DNA of 64,000 bases from Agelas oroides (Eukaryota > Porifera > Demospongiae > Agelasida > Agelasidae): contig OX422185.1 of assembly GCA_949130485.1 (NCBI GenBank), positions 16,805,011 to 16,869,010 of the forward strand, written 5' to 3'. Below the pieces are notes generated by a model. The model was not told the DNA's origin, did not search any database, and saw only the letters and a program-made list of their open reading frames with translations. The translations under genes and the position numbers were made by a program. Positions 64,000-64,000 of the stretch are shown piece by piece (the stretch's first letter is position 1; each line of letters begins with the position of its first letter).

Positions 64000-64000
64000 C

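Noticed and set aside
1-64000. tRNA, rRNA or snRNA genes
   Set aside because: I looked for box A/B tRNA promoter pairs and conserved rRNA strings by eye and saw none convincing; a covariance-model scan was not possible.

Overview
The window looks like non-coding-rich DNA from an animal nuclear genome. The composition is AT-leaning and CpG-poor. There are no operons, ribosome-binding sites or long ORFs. What is recognisable is short exons bounded by consensus eukaryotic splice sites, separated by kilobase-scale introns full of small inverted-repeat transposons, minisatellites and segmental duplications. A marine invertebrate with expanded LRR/NLR-type genes (for example a sponge or cnidarian) fits best, but the species cannot be read from this window.

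The best-supported gene content is a string of eight plus-strand exons (13247-13330, 20736-20810, 21156-21230, 22152-22208, 22514-22597, 37531-37614, 45309-45392, 62083-62166). Most encode one ribonuclease-inhibitor-type leucine-rich repeat each. Every exon starts and ends in phase 2, so any subset splices in frame and rebuilds an LxLxxNxI core across each junction. Five are the classic 84 bp (28 residues), two are 75 bp, one more is 84 bp but divergent, and one is a degenerate 57 bp. This is the exon architecture of the LRR tails of NOD/NLRC3-like genes and other RNH1-like LRR proteins. No NACHT or death-fold exon was found, so the full product is unknown. Both ends of the gene probably lie outside the window.

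Other possible coding pieces are weaker. A phase-compatible plus-strand pair lies at 29256-29413 and 31289-31429. Minus-strand open segments lie at 53851-54240, 59924-60088 with 60303-60485, and 48137-48351. A duplicated open segment lies near 36.0 and 38.1 kb. None could be assigned to a family.

Most of the rest is repeats. (a) A family of 30-630 bp elements starts TAGCC/TAGTC and is flanked by 9-bp (one case 8-bp) target duplications (1402-2000, 24555-24587, 48988-49017, 54955-55580, 60765-61378, plus fragments). (b) TTAA-flanked piggyBac/Kolobok-like elements lie at 169-777, 5558-6030, 20427-20489 and 54290-54551. (c) TA-flanked elements lie at 2061-2320, 24475-24670, 35030-35194, 45461-46018 and 46346-46899. 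(d) A hAT-like element (26830-27592) sits inside a 49-bp satellite, and a 629-bp TIR element (35360-35988) has its empty site preserved in a nearby duplicate. (e) Three large direct segmental duplications pair 7265-10430 with 15600-18738, 38480-39845 with 51897-53227, and 40330-42395 with 56690-58765. (f) A 68-bp minisatellite (42396-43612) begins exactly where one duplication ends. A 200-base assembly gap lies at 62658-62857.

The layout suggests that exon-plus-intron duplication expanded the LRR array and that its introns then served as a landing zone for cut-and-paste elements.
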